Of a stretch of DNA of 53,031 nucleotides, positions 40,136 through 49,079 are shown in pieces. The position numbers were made by a program, and so were the translations under genes. This DNA is from Clostridia bacterium (GTDB lineage Bacteria > Bacillota > Clostridia > Oscillospirales > CAG-272): the NCBI GenBank assembly GCA_017504605.1, contig JAFVQW010000010.1:1-53031 (forward strand), written 5' to 3'. The notes beneath the pieces are model-generated. The model had not been told where the DNA came from, did no database searches, and was given only the letters and a program-made list of their open reading frames with translations. Positions within the stretch are counted from its first letter, which is position 1. Every line of letters begins with the position of its first letter.

Positions 40136-41356
40136 TTGGATAATACCCTTGTGCAGATACTGGTGGTTTTTTCACCTATTATCATATTCGGTATCATATT
40201 TGGAATTATCGACAGGTCGTCCAAAAAGCAACCTCTTTTTGATATAGAACAACGGTTAAACGAAGATACCGCAAAGCTCCGTAATGAAAAGTATAGTTTA
40301 GAGAGAAGAGAAATAGAGTTTAAGCATTATGTAGCAGAAGTTGAGAAAGAGAAGACCAAAGCTGAAGAAGCAAGAAAATACTATAACAGAAAGATTACGG
40401 AAATCGACCAAATAGCAAAAAGAAAACTCGATGCAATACCGTATTTTTCAAAAATAATGTCCGACTTCCTAACAAAGCACTACGAGGAGTCCGCATACAT
40501 TCTCGAGCATAAAAAGCACCCCGCCGAGACCGAAGCAAAGCGTATTCGTGAGTTAAAGAAAGAAACACGAGAAATCGTAAAGCGATTAAAGGAATTGGAA
40601 TACAAGCTTAAATATTTGGAGGAGCTCTTCCCTAACATTAACGATTTTTTTGACAACGACTACCTTGCCGATGGCGAGGAGGACTTCGAGCTCGAAACGG
40701 ACGAGAACACCGACAGAGTGCGAAAATTCCTTACTGTTGAAGAATATAAGGAACTTTCAACCGTTGAAAGAAATCAGCTCGCCCTGGACCGATACAACGA
40801 ACGTAAAAAGAGTAAGTGGCAAGTCGGCCGCGATTATGAAATGTACATAGGACAAGCGTTTGAGAGTAAAGGATTTTCCGTTGAGTACACCGGCATAATT
40901 GAAAATTTAGAGGATTTGGGCCGAGACTTGATAGCTACTAAGGAGCGAAAAACTTACATTGTGCAATGTAAAAATTGGTCCAAAGAGAAAACCATACACG
41001 AAAAGCATATTTTTCAGTTATACGGCACCGTCGTTTTAAGGAGCCTCGAGGAGCCGGGGCAAAAAAATCGCGGAGTATTCGTCACTACCACTGCTCTCTC
41101 TCCAAAAGCGAAGGCGGTAGCGCGCGAGCTTAATATATGGGTATATCAGAATATCCCTCTTTCCGCCTTCCCTCAAATTAAATGCAACGTGGGCCGTGAC
41201 GGTGAGAAAATTTATCACTTGCCTTTTGACCAGCAATACGATAAAACCGTCATAGACAAATCAAGGGGCGAGCTCTATGCGACCAGCGTTTACGAAGCGG
41301 AGGCTCTGGGCTTCCGTCGTGCCAAGAAGCACTTTTTAGCAAGCACGGAATCTTAA
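40136..41356 (+). CDS. Membrane-anchored coiled-coil protein with Mrr-like restriction endonuclease domain
   Basis: The protein has 406 residues and starts at a TTG (40136) with AAGGAGG five nt before it. Residues about 3-22 are a membrane helix (LVQILVVFSPIIIFGIIFGI); residues about 35-170 are long charged coiled coil; residues about 235-370 form an Mrr_cat-type PD-(D/E)XK fold with GRDLIA (D264) and VQCKNW (Q277, K279), the D...QxK core of Mrr nucleases. It is co-transcribed with cI, so it is expressed in lysogens and could protect the cell against other phages. Whether it cleaves DNA is untested. Confidence 0.78.
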   Translation: MDNTLVQILVVFSPIIIFGIIFGIIDRSSKKQPLFDIEQRLNEDTAKLRNEKYSLERREIEFKHYVAEVEKEKTKAEEARKYYNRKITEIDQIAKRKLDAIPYFSKIMSDFLTKHYEESAYILEHKKHPAETEAKRIRELKKETREIVKRLKELEYKLKYLEELFPNINDFFDNDYLADGEEDFELETDENTDRVRKFLTVEEYKELSTVERNQLALDRYNERKKSKWQVGRDYEMYIGQAFESKGFSVEYTGIIENLEDLGRDLIATKERKTYIVQCKNWSKEKTIHEKHIFQLYGTVVLRSLEEPGQKNRGVFVTTTALSPKAKAVARELNIWVYQNIPLSAFPQIKCNVGRDGEKIYHLPFDQQYDKTVIDKSRGELYATSVYEAEALGFRRAKKHFLASTES

Positions 41357-41365
41357 CAAAAGAAC

Positions 41366-41388
41366 AGCCCCACCGTTTTGGTGGGGCT
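41366..41388. terminator. Hairpin between the Mrr-like gene and the integrase
   Basis: A 9-bp perfect stem (AGCCCCACC/GGTGGGGCT) has a GTTTT loop. No clear U run follows on either strand, so it may be a weak terminator or an mRNA-stabilising structure that separates cI-operon and int expression. Confidence 0.5.
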
Positions 41389-41410
41389 TACAAAAAGGAA
41401 AAAGTATAAA

Positions 41411-42547
41411 ATGCCAAGTTTTCACAAGGATAAAAATTCGGGGCTCTGGAGCTGCCGGTTTCGCGAGGTAGACCTCGAGACAGGTAAAACCCGCCAGCCT
41501 CGCCTCTCGGGCTTTAAAACGAAAAAAGAGGCGCAATACGCCTACGAGGACTATATAACCGAGTATGCAAAGAAGAAAGAGGCCTACGGCAAGAATAAAG
41601 CGCAGGCAAAAACGGCGTTAGATATGACCTTCGGTGAACTGACGAGGCTATTCTTCAAATTCAAGGAAGGGCGCATTAAGGACACCACCTACTACGACCT
41701 CAGCAAGAAGATGGAACGCCGCATTTTTCCCTTCTTTGAAAAAAAGAAAATTCGAGACATAACCCCCGCTGTTATACTTGAGTGGCAAGACACGGTTAAG
41801 GATATGAGCTACAATTATCAGAAGGGACTCCATACGCTTCTCTCCGCGATTTATTCTTACGGAGAGCGATATCACGATATACCAAATGTAATGAATAAAA
41901 TAGAGCGCCCGCGCAAAAAGCCCGAGGACGTCAAGGAAATAAGCTTCTATTCCCCCGAAGAATTCGAGCAATTTATAAAGCACGTAGAAAAGAAACAGTA
42001 TCGCACGTTCTTTGAATTTTTGTACATTTCAGGGTGCCGCCGAGGAGAAGCCCTTGCGTTAACCTGGAGCGACGTAAACCTAACCACCGGCGCCGTCAGT
42101 ATAAAAAAGAGCGTGGCCTTCAAGGTGCACGATGGAGATAACGCGTACCGCATTACCTCGCCTAAAAACACCTCGAGCATACGCACCATATATATTCCTG
42201 TATTCTTTAGAGAGCGCCTACAGGCTTACAAGGCATGGCAAGCGCAAAACTACACAACCGAGGGCTTTATATTTTGTGGCAGCTCTCCTCTGCCCGCGAC
42301 GAGTATAGACCGCGAAATAAGAACAGCATCAGCTGCCGCCGGTGTCAAGCGTATCGGTGTTCACGGCTTCAGGCACTCCAACGCCTCACTTCTTTTGCAT
42401 AAAGGAGCATCAATCGTAGCCGTTAGCAAGCACCTCGGCCACAAGAACACACAGCAAACGCTCAACACTTATGCACATATGCTGCCCGACGACCGTTCTA
42501 TCATTCTAAACAACCTCGAAACACTTAACTCACTTTTGAGCGAGTAA
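41411..42547 (+). CDS. int: Tyrosine-type phage integrase
   Basis: The protein has 378 residues. I used the ATG at 41411, where the family's N-terminal MPSFHKDKNSGLWSC begins. An AP2-like arm-binding domain (residues about 1-45) and a SAM-like core-binding domain precede the catalytic domain, with R210 (GCRRGEAL), H318-x-x-R321 (HGFRH), H344 (LGHKN) and nucleophile Y354 (TYAHM). It inserts the phage into tRNA-Gly and excises it with help from an excisionase. It lies about 170 bp from attR. Confidence 0.95.
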   Translation: MPSFHKDKNSGLWSCRFREVDLETGKTRQPRLSGFKTKKEAQYAYEDYITEYAKKKEAYGKNKAQAKTALDMTFGELTRLFFKFKEGRIKDTTYYDLSKKMERRIFPFFEKKKIRDITPAVILEWQDTVKDMSYNYQKGLHTLLSAIYSYGERYHDIPNVMNKIERPRKKPEDVKEISFYSPEEFEQFIKHVEKKQYRTFFEFLYISGCRRGEALALTWSDVNLTTGAVSIKKSVAFKVHDGDNAYRITSPKNTSSIRTIYIPVFFRERLQAYKAWQAQNYTTEGFIFCGSSPLPATSIDREIRTASAAAGVKRIGVHGFRHSNASLLLHKGASIVAVSKHLGHKNTQQTLNTYAHMLPDDRSIILNNLETLNSLLSE

Positions 42548-42587
42548 TGATTAACCGCTAAATTATCTCCGAAAAAGTAGGCACAAA

Positions 42588-42599
42588 TTTAGGAACAAA
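42588..42599. promoter_or_regulatory. Candidate integrase arm-type site, right end
   Basis: TTTAGGAACAAA is an exact match to 2869-2880 at the other end of the prophage. A related GGCACAAA lies just before it. See the left-end entry for the reasoning. The interval 42548-42725 holds no gene. Confidence 0.5.
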
Positions 42600-42692
42600 T
42601 AAATAACTTATATCGTTTTGATTTTGCTTATATCCAACAAGTGCTATGCATAATGCACAAAAAACGCATTTTAACAGTACAATTAAATAGTA

Positions 42693-42723
42693 AGAGTGAC
42701 CAAGTTTTGTACTCGGTCACTCT
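42693..42723 (-). terminator. Phage-supplied hairpin downstream of tRNA-Gly
   Basis: A 9-bp perfect stem (AGAGTGACC/GGTCACTCT) lies two nt beyond the tRNA 3' end on the - strand, followed by TTACTATTTAATTG. It overlaps the first three bases of attR. It could replace the terminator left behind at attL, and might also stop int transcription on the + strand. Confidence 0.6.
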
Positions 42724-42744
42724 GTTGGAGCAAGCGACGGGAAT
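42721..42744. other. attR core within tRNA-Gly
   Basis: This is the second copy of the 24-bp direct repeat. It covers the last 19 nt of the tRNA gene on the - strand (T-arm 3' side, acceptor strand and CCA) plus 5 nt of flank, so the tRNA sequence is preserved after integration. Confidence 0.93.
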
Positions 42745-42799
42745 CGAACCCGCACGGTCAGCTTGGGAAGCTGAAGTTCTACCACTAAACTACGCCTGC
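42726..42799 (-). tRNA. tRNA-Gly (CCC anticodon)
   Basis: The gene is 74 nt with encoded CCA. The acceptor stem pairs GCAGGCG with CGCTTGC (one G-T). The anticodon loop TTCCCAA between TCAGC and GCTGA gives CCC, reading GGG codons. The T-arm contains GGTTCGATTCC. It is the integration target. Confidence 0.95.
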
Positions 42800-42874
42800 G
42801 ATTTGTGTGCGAGGGCGCCTTCGCGCTCTCGCACTAAATATTTTAGCAGACCTTTGCCGCTTTGTCAAGAGGTT

Positions 42875-45457
42875 TTAGGCGCTTAATTTATTCCATATCC
42901 TGCGAAGAACGTCGAAAATAAGCACCGAGACCGAAATTCCTATTACGGTAATAAACTGGGGCGGGCTCAGGGGATAGCTTCTGAAAAGCTCGCCGCCGAA
43001 ATAGATAATCAACACCTGAATTACCGATATGAAGCTCATAATCAAAAGGAAGGGGCGGTTCTTCAAAATACCGCGGAAAATAAAGAGCCTCTCGCACCGT
43101 GCGCCAAGACAGTTCATAAGCCCCGCGAAAATAAAGAGAGCATAGAACGCGCCCATTCGTGCGCGCTCGCCCGCGAAGAGCGTATCAAAGACGTCGAGGC
43201 GCAAAAAGAGCACCAAAATCAAAAGCGTGAAGGCTCCGTTTGCGATAATATGCGATATTATTTCCCTGTTTATTATCGGCTCGTCGCGGCGCTTCGGTCT
43301 CTCCTTCATATAATAGTCGACAGGGGCCTCACCTGCGAAGGCGAGAGCGCCGAGAGTATCCATAATAATATTTACCCAAAGCATTTGTATTATTGTAATC
43401 GGGTTCTCAATACCGAAGAGCTGACCTATAAGCGTTATGCCGCACGCGGCAAGGTTCATTATAAGCTGGAAGGTGATAAACTTTCTTATCGACTTGAAAA
43501 TCGTTCTGCCGTAAAGTATCGTCTTGGATATTGCGCCAAAGCTGTTGTCGAGTATGACTATATCCCCCGCGCTCTTCGCTATATCGGTGCCGCTCCCCAT
43601 AGCGAAGCCGACGTCGGCAAGCTTCAGCGAGGGGGCATCGTTTATACCGTCGCCCGTCATACCTACGACGAGCTCGAGCTCCTGCGAGAGCCTGACGAGG
43701 CGGGTCTTATCCTGTGGGAGCGCGCGTGTCACGACACGAAGGCGCGGTAATATTTCCTTTACCCTCTCGTCGGAGAGCTCGTTAAGCTCCGAGGAGCTTA
43801 AGGCTATATGCCCCGCACCGGCGCGATAGAAGCCGCACTCCTCGGCAATGCTGACGGCAGTATCCTTATTGTCTCCCGTGACCATTACTATCTGTATGCC
43901 GGCACTCTTTACCGCTCTTACCGCCTCTTTTACACCCTCCCTGATTTTATCCTTAAGGGTAATCAGGGCAACGAAGACGAGCGAGCCGCCGCGCTCCTCT
44001 ATTGCAACCGCAATAGCGCGCTCGCCGCGCGCGAGAGCCTCGTTCATCCTACGCCTAACCGAGCGCAGCTCCGAGGCGATATGACTGCCGTCCTGCGACA
44101 GATAATATTTACACTCCGAGAGGAGCACCTCGGGAGCACCCTTAACGAGCCGCGTTCCGCCCGAGAGGGTGACAGACGAGCATTTATTCTCACTGCTGAA
44201 GGGCAGCCTCTCTGTCACCGTCATTTTCTCATAGCTGACGTCGGAAAAAAAGCGGCTTATGGCTCTGTCGGTGGCGTTGCCGCCGACAACCTCGCCCCCG
44301 CTTACAAGGCAGTCGGTATTATAGGCCGCTGAGAGCGTGAGTGCCCTCTCCACAGCACCCGCACGGCTAAGAGCCCCGATAGCCCGATAGCTCCCCTCCT
44401 CAGTGATTATCTCGTTCACCGACAGTCTGCCCGTGGTTATAGTTCCCGTCTTATCGCTGAAAAGAATATTAAGCGACCCCGCGGTCTCTATACCGACGAG
44501 CTTCTTAACGAGTATCTTGTCACGAAGCATTCTTTTCATATTTGCCGAAAGGACCACGGTTATCATCATCGGCAGTCCCTCGGGCACGGCGACGACGACT
44601 ACGGTAATCATAAGCGTGAGCGCACGGACGAGTGTCGTCAACACGAAGGGAACATCGGAAAAGGCCGCCTTTATTCTTACAATATCAAAATCGAGCCCTA
44701 CGACGAAGGAATTAAAGAGAAAGCTGATGCCGACAAGAGCGGCTATTATATAGCCGAGAACGCTGATTTGCCCCGCGAGGCGCGAGAGGCGGAGCTTTAA
44801 GGGGCTCTCCCTCGTCTCGCTCTGAACGTCGCGGGCGACCATACCGTAAAAGGTAGCGTCGCCAACGCGCTCCACCTGCATTACCCCCTCGCCCTCGGTG
44901 ACTATAGAGCCGCGAAAGAGCTTTCCCTCATTTCCGAGCTCAAGCTCGCCGCCGAGACTGCCCCGCCGCTTCTCCACCTCGGTATTCTCACCGTTGAGGG
45001 CCGACTGGTCGACAGAGACCTCGCCCCGAATGAGTGTGCCGTCGGCGGCTATTTTCTCTCCGCGTGAGACGAGAAGTATATCGCCGACGACAACGTCCGA
45101 AACGGCAAGCGTGCATACGCCGCCCGCGCGCAGAGCACGAACTCTGCCCTCAAGCCCCTCCGCCTCAAGGCGCATAAAGGCTCGCTCACTGCCCATCTCG
45201 GACAGGGTTGATACGACAGTGGCAATCATAATTGCCATAACTATACCGAGCACCTCGATAAGATTACAGTTACCGAAGGTGAATAATACCTGTAGGGCGA
45301 GGGCTATAAGCAGTATTCTTATAATCGGGTCGGACAGGTTTTCAAAAAGCCGCCCGAAAAAGCCCTTTTTCTTTATCTTCAAAAGCTCGTTACTGCCGTT
45401 TTTCTCGCGCGAGGCGCTCGCCTCGCTCGCGCTCAGTCCCTTTAATCCCTTTAACAT
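42875..45457 (-). CDS. P-type cation (probably calcium) ATPase
   Basis: The protein has 860 residues, close to the usual size for bacterial P2-type ATPases. Visible motifs: cytosolic N-terminus, GEKIAADG and SALNGE in the actuator domain, transmembrane VVVAVPEGLPMMI with the PEGLP ion-binding kink, phosphorylation site D335 in SDKTGTIT, KGAPEV in the nucleotide domain and TGDGINDAP near residue 600, then C-terminal membrane helices. The VPEGLP sequence and overall arrangement match PMCA-like calcium pumps. It would export cations, using ATP. Confidence 0.9.
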   Translation of the reverse strand: MLKGLKGLSASEASASREKNGSNELLKIKKKGFFGRLFENLSDPIIRILLIALALQVLFTFGNCNLIEVLGIVMAIMIATVVSTLSEMGSERAFMRLEAEGLEGRVRALRAGGVCTLAVSDVVVGDILLVSRGEKIAADGTLIRGEVSVDQSALNGENTEVEKRRGSLGGELELGNEGKLFRGSIVTEGEGVMQVERVGDATFYGMVARDVQSETRESPLKLRLSRLAGQISVLGYIIAALVGISFLFNSFVVGLDFDIVRIKAAFSDVPFVLTTLVRALTLMITVVVVAVPEGLPMMITVVLSANMKRMLRDKILVKKLVGIETAGSLNILFSDKTGTITTGRLSVNEIITEEGSYRAIGALSRAGAVERALTLSAAYNTDCLVSGGEVVGGNATDRAISRFFSDVSYEKMTVTERLPFSSENKCSSVTLSGGTRLVKGAPEVLLSECKYYLSQDGSHIASELRSVRRRMNEALARGERAIAVAIEERGGSLVFVALITLKDKIREGVKEAVRAVKSAGIQIVMVTGDNKDTAVSIAEECGFYRAGAGHIALSSSELNELSDERVKEILPRLRVVTRALPQDKTRLVRLSQELELVVGMTGDGINDAPSLKLADVGFAMGSGTDIAKSAGDIVILDNSFGAISKTILYGRTIFKSIRKFITFQLIMNLAACGITLIGQLFGIENPITIIQMLWVNIIMDTLGALAFAGEAPVDYYMKERPKRRDEPIINREIISHIIANGAFTLLILVLFLRLDVFDTLFAGERARMGAFYALFIFAGLMNCLGARCERLFIFRGILKNRPFLLIMSFISVIQVLIIYFGGELFRSYPLSPPQFITVIGISVSVLIFDVLRRIWNKLSA

Positions 45458-45531
45458 ATAGCTTTTTCCTTGAATTTTATTCTGCCCGCTCGGGCTATTT
45501 AAACTATATGAAGGCTTAAAAACAAAAATGA

Positions 45532-45562
45532 GGGCGAAGCGGTAAAATTTACCGCTTCGCCC
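45532..45562 (-). terminator. Terminator of the 6S-like RNA
   Basis: A 15-bp perfect stem (GGGCGAAGCGGTAAA with its complement) has a one-base loop as drawn. On the - strand CATTTTTGTTTTT follows. It ends the 6S-like transcript and isolates it from the ATPase gene. Confidence 0.8.
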
Positions 45563-45745
45563 AAAAAGATACCCGCAGAGGCCGTGTAAGGCAATTTTTA
45601 ACCCGGGTTTACCAGGTGGGTGCTCTCTCTTTTCCTTTGCGCTTCCAACGTCTGCTTCGGGGGGTATAAAAACAGCCCCTGGCAGGAGGCCTGCATCCCG
45701 TAAAAAGAATACGAGCTCCCTTTATTAGTGTGTCGGTCCAAATAT
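45563..45745 (-). ncRNA. ssrS: 6S RNA (SsrS)-like
   Basis: The interval is non-coding and highly structured on the - strand. It has blocks I recognise from Clostridia 6S RNA: GGACCGACACACTAATAAAG, GGGAGCTCGTATTCTTT, a GCAGGCCTCCTGC hairpin, GAGCACCCACCTGGT and ACACGGCCTCTGCGG. 6S RNA binds the sigma-A holoenzyme and down-regulates transcription in stationary phase. Ends are approximate; the 5' end is set near GGACC. Recognition is from memory of the family. Confidence 0.68.
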
Positions 45746-45776
45746 CACAATATCACGCACCCCGCAGGAAGAAAAA

Positions 45777-46070
45777 TCAGTCGTATTCAACGTCCGTAAA
45801 GAGAAGGTCGTTGAAATAGTCCTCAATCTCCTCAAACTCATCGTCATCGTCGATGGTCTCGAAAAGCAAATCGTCGCCGTCAACGGTGCACTTAAGTATC
45901 ACGTACTCTCCAAGGTCATCGCCGGGACGGAAGGCGTAATAGGTCTGTCCCTCCTTATCATACCTCGCGGCAAGCGAGAGGGTGACGTCCTCGCCCGTCT
46001 CCTCATCCGTGAGGGTTACCGAGGTTCCGAGAGGAAATACGTTATCCTTGCCCTTTTCCATATCTGTCAT
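45777..46070 (-). CDS. DUF1292 protein (YrzB-like)
   Basis: The protein has 97 residues. The sequence is acidic, with the family pattern of a beta-rich start (VTLTDEETGEDVTLSLAAR), YYAFRP, then DDLLFETIDDDDEFEEIED. Members are small cytoplasmic proteins common in Firmicutes, usually near RNA-processing or Holliday-junction genes; the function is unknown. Ribosome site TTTGGAGATTG. Confidence 0.85.
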   Translation of the reverse strand: MTDMEKGKDNVFPLGTSVTLTDEETGEDVTLSLAARYDKEGQTYYAFRPGDDLGEYVILKCTVDGDDLLFETIDDDDEFEEIEDYFNDLLFTDVEYD

Positions 46071-46132
46071 AATTCAATCTCCAAAATGCTTTATACTTAT
46101 ATTTTACACACCGAGAGGTACTTTGTCAATAG

Positions 46133-47263
46133 CTAAAGAAGCTCGGTAAGCAGGTAATTGTTTACATACATTCCGCGGTCGGTAAGAGAGAGTCTGTCGG
46201 CCGAGAGAGTAACGAAGCCGCCGCGAGCGAGCCTATCGATAAGCTCCTCCTTCCCCTCGGTAAAGTCTTTACCGAAGCGAGAGCGGTATTCGGAAAGCGA
46301 AATCCCCTCGGCAAGGCGAAGCCGCATCATAGCGTATTCGTAGGCCTCTTCCTTCCCGTCAATTTCTTCCCTACACCTATATTTTTCGTATTCGGGGGAA
46401 AAATATTCGTCAAGGCTCGCGGAATTTCCGTATCTCTCGGATTTGAAATAGGAGTGCGCCGCGGCGCCAACGCCGATATATTCCTCGTCCCGCCAATAAA
46501 TAAGGTTATGCCGACACTGATAGCCCCGTCGTGCATAGTTTGAAATCTCGTAATGAGAATATCCCCGCCGAGCGAGGTAATCGCAGGCCATCTCGTACAT
46601 ATCGCACTCGGTATCGACGTCGGGGAGATTAAGGTTGTCCTTCATTTTATGAAAGGGCGTGCCCTCCTCAACGATAAGCCCGTAGAGCGATATATGCTCG
46701 GGAGAGAGGTCGGTAACGGCACGGAGAGTTTTTTCAAGGCTCTCTACCGTACCCTCGGGAATACCGTACATCAAATCAACGCTGATATTGTCAAAGCCCG
46801 CCTCGCGAGCCGATGCATAGGATGCAAGAAAATCCTCGTAGGTGTGTATTCTGCCGAGAATTTTCAGCTCGTTTTCGTGAATTGACTGTAATCCAAAGCT
46901 GATACGGTTGTATCCGATGGCGCGAAGCTCACGGAGCATACCCGCATCCGTCGTGCCGGGATTTGCCTCAAGCGTTATCTCGGCATCCTCTAAAACCTCA
47001 AAGCTCTCCCTTATTGCAGAGTGGATTTTCGCGTGCAGAGCCGATGGCAGAAGCGAGGGTGTGCCTCCGCCGAAATATATGCTCCGCACGGGCGTTTTTT
47101 TCTCTTCCCTGTAGCCTTCTATCTCGCGACAGACGGCATCGGTATAATCCTCCACCGTCTTTAAGTCAACCGAGCATAGCGAGAAAAAATCACAATAATT
47201 ACACTTACGCCTGCAAAAGGGGATATGAACGTAAAGCCCTACGCCGTCAGTTGCCGTCGTCAA
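46133..47263 (-). CDS. hemW: HemW radical SAM heme chaperone
   Basis: The protein has 376 residues. [16 protein letters not shown] gives the radical-SAM cluster at C17, C21 and C24. [14 protein letters not shown] and ISFGLQS follow as in HemW/HemN-like proteins, and the C-terminal HemN domain is present. HemW inserts heme into respiratory enzymes rather than oxidising coproporphyrinogen. The only start in range is a TTG at 47263 inside the lepA end (17-nt overlap), so translation is probably coupled. The lepA-hemW order is conserved in Firmicutes. Confidence 0.92.
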   Translation of the reverse strand: MTTATDGVGLYVHIPFCRRKCNYCDFFSLCSVDLKTVEDYTDAVCREIEGYREEKKTPVRSIYFGGGTPSLLPSALHAKIHSAIRESFEVLEDAEITLEANPGTTDAGMLRELRAIGYNRISFGLQSIHENELKILGRIHTYEDFLASYASAREAGFDNISVDLMYGIPEGTVESLEKTLRAVTDLSPEHISLYGLIVEEGTPFHKMKDNLNLPDVDTECDMYEMACDYLARRGYSHYEISNYARRGYQCRHNLIYWRDEEYIGVGAAAHSYFKSERYGNSASLDEYFSPEYEKYRCREEIDGKEEAYEYAMMRLRLAEGISLSEYRSRFGKDFTEGKEELIDRLARGGFVTLSADRLSLTDRGMYVNNYLLTELL

Positions 47264-49061
47264 GACGAAGCACCGCCATAAACGCCTCGGGCGTAACCTC
47301 TACGCTACCGAGCTTACGCATCTTCTTTTTACCCTCTTTCTGCTTTTCAAGCAGCTTCTTCTTTCTCGTAATATCACCGCCGTAGCACTTGGCAAGCACG
47401 TCCTTACGCATAGCCTTAACCGTCTCGCGAGCGATGATTTTAGAGCCGATTGCCGCCTGAATAGGTATCTCGAAGAGCTGGCGCGGGATATTTTCCTTAA
47501 GCTTCTCGGCAATCTTCCGCGCTCTCGTGTAGGCGCGCTCCTCAAATACTATAAAGGAAAGCGCATCGACAACCTCGCCGTTAAGCATAAAGTCAAGCTT
47601 TACAAGTCGGGAGGGCTCGTAGCCGCGAAGCTCGTAGTCGAGCGAGGCGTAGCCCTTAGAGCGGCTCTTAAGCGCATCGAAGAAATCGTATATAATCTCG
47701 TTTAAGGGGAGCTCGTAGTGAAGCTCGACACGCTCGGTATCGATATATTTCATATCTATAAACACGCCGCGCCTGTCCTGGCAGAGCTCCATTATACCGC
47801 CGACGTAATCGGTGGGAGTAATAATGGTAGCCTTCATAAGAGGCTCGTAGGCGGTGTCTATCTCATCGGGCGACGGGAATTTCGAGGGGTTATCAATGTG
47901 AAGCATCTCGCCCGAGCGCAGCTTTACCTTATATATAACCGAGGGGGCCGTGGTGATAAGGTCAAGATTGAATTCCCTCTCAAGCCTCTCCTCGATAATC
48001 TCCATATGCAAAAGTCCGAGGAAGCCGCAACGGAAGCCGAAGCCGAGAGCAACCGAGGTCTCGGGCTCGAACACGAGCGAGGCATCGTTAAGCTGCAGCT
48101 TCTCAAGCGCCTCGCGAAGGTCGCCGTATCTCGCGCCGTCGGCAGGATATATACCCGAGTAAACCATAGGGTGAACGTCACGGAAGCCGGGGAGTGCCTC
48201 GTCAGCGGGGCAAAGTGCGCCCGTCACGGTGTCTCCAACCCTCGTATCGCCTACCGTCTTAATAGATGCGGTTATGTAACCGACCTCACCCGCGGAAAGC
48301 GCATCGGAGCGGGAAAGCCCGAAGGGCTCCATCGTTCCCACCTCGACGACCTCGAACTCGCTCCCGCGCGCCATAAGGCGTATTCTGTCACCCGCGCGCA
48401 CCGTTCCGTCAAAGACACGGATATATACCACGACACCGAGATAGGAGTCGTAGTGCGAGTCGAATATAAGCGCCTTAAGAGGTGCCGAGGCATCGCCGCG
48501 AGGTGCGGGAATATCGGTAACTATTTTCTCAAGCACGTCCTCGATATTAAGTCCGTTCTTAGCCGATACCGCGGGACAGTCCTCGGCGGGTATGCCGATG
48601 ATGTCCTCAATCTCCCGCCGCGCGCCCTCAATGTCGGCAGAGGCAAGGTCTATTTTGTTTATAACCGGCAGGATTTCAAGGTCGTTATCGATAGCGAGAT
48701 AGGCATTGGCAAGCGTCTGTGCCTCAACGCCCTGCGTAGCATCAACGACGAGCAGTGCTCCCTCGCACGCCTGAAGCGAGCGGGAGACCTCGTAGCCGAA
48801 GTCGACGTGACCGGGAGTATCTATGAGATTAAAGCAATAGTCCTCTCCGTTTTTCGCCGTGTAATTCAGCCGCACAGCCCGAGCCTTAATGGTAATACCG
48901 CGCTCGCGCTCGAGGTCCATATTATCGAGTATCTGCTCCTCCATATCCCTCGTTGCAACGGTCCTCGTCTTCTCGAGAATTCGGTCGGCGAGAGTAGACT
49001 TGCCGTGGTCGATATGGGCTATAATGGAAAAATTCCTGATGTTGTTCTGATTATCCGTCAC
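47247..49061 (-). CDS. lepA: Elongation factor 4 (LepA)
   Basis: The protein has 604 residues, a typical length. The start is GTG at 49061. GTPase motifs: [10 protein letters not shown] (G1), RERGITIKA (G2 region), DTPGHVDF (G3) and NKIDLA (G4). Later blocks match EF-G domains III and V, and the LepA C-terminal domain ends KKRKKKL-like near [15 protein letters not shown]. It binds ribosomes and promotes back-translocation or recovery under stress. It is upstream of hemW. Confidence 0.97.
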   Translation of the reverse strand: MTDNQNNIRNFSIIAHIDHGKSTLADRILEKTRTVATRDMEEQILDNMDLERERGITIKARAVRLNYTAKNGEDYCFNLIDTPGHVDFGYEVSRSLQACEGALLVVDATQGVEAQTLANAYLAIDNDLEILPVINKIDLASADIEGARREIEDIIGIPAEDCPAVSAKNGLNIEDVLEKIVTDIPAPRGDASAPLKALIFDSHYDSYLGVVVYIRVFDGTVRAGDRIRLMARGSEFEVVEVGTMEPFGLSRSDALSAGEVGYITASIKTVGDTRVGDTVTGALCPADEALPGFRDVHPMVYSGIYPADGARYGDLREALEKLQLNDASLVFEPETSVALGFGFRCGFLGLLHMEIIEERLEREFNLDLITTAPSVIYKVKLRSGEMLHIDNPSKFPSPDEIDTAYEPLMKATIITPTDYVGGIMELCQDRRGVFIDMKYIDTERVELHYELPLNEIIYDFFDALKSRSKGYASLDYELRGYEPSRLVKLDFMLNGEVVDALSFIVFEERAYTRARKIAEKLKENIPRQLFEIPIQAAIGSKIIARETVKAMRKDVLAKCYGGDITRKKKLLEKQKEGKKKMRKLGSVEVTPEAFMAVLRLDDGN

Positions 49062-49079
49062 TTTACCCGTCCCCGAGGC

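Larger units (their letters stand above)
2768..42744. mobile_element. Prophage of about 40 kb integrated in the 3' end of tRNA-Gly(CCC)
   Basis: The element is bounded by a 24-bp direct repeat, with the tyrosine integrase (41411-42547) next to the right copy. Its gene order is modular: late packaging and structural genes on +, early replication and recombination genes on -, and a divergent repressor region at 39340-39525. Terminase, portal, scaffold, capsid, connectors, fibre, repressor, Cro, replication initiator and integrase are all present. The only damage noted is a frameshift in the methyltransferase and possibly one tiny ORF. It is therefore likely a functional or recently functional temperate phage, although no lysin was recognised. 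Confidence 0.95.
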
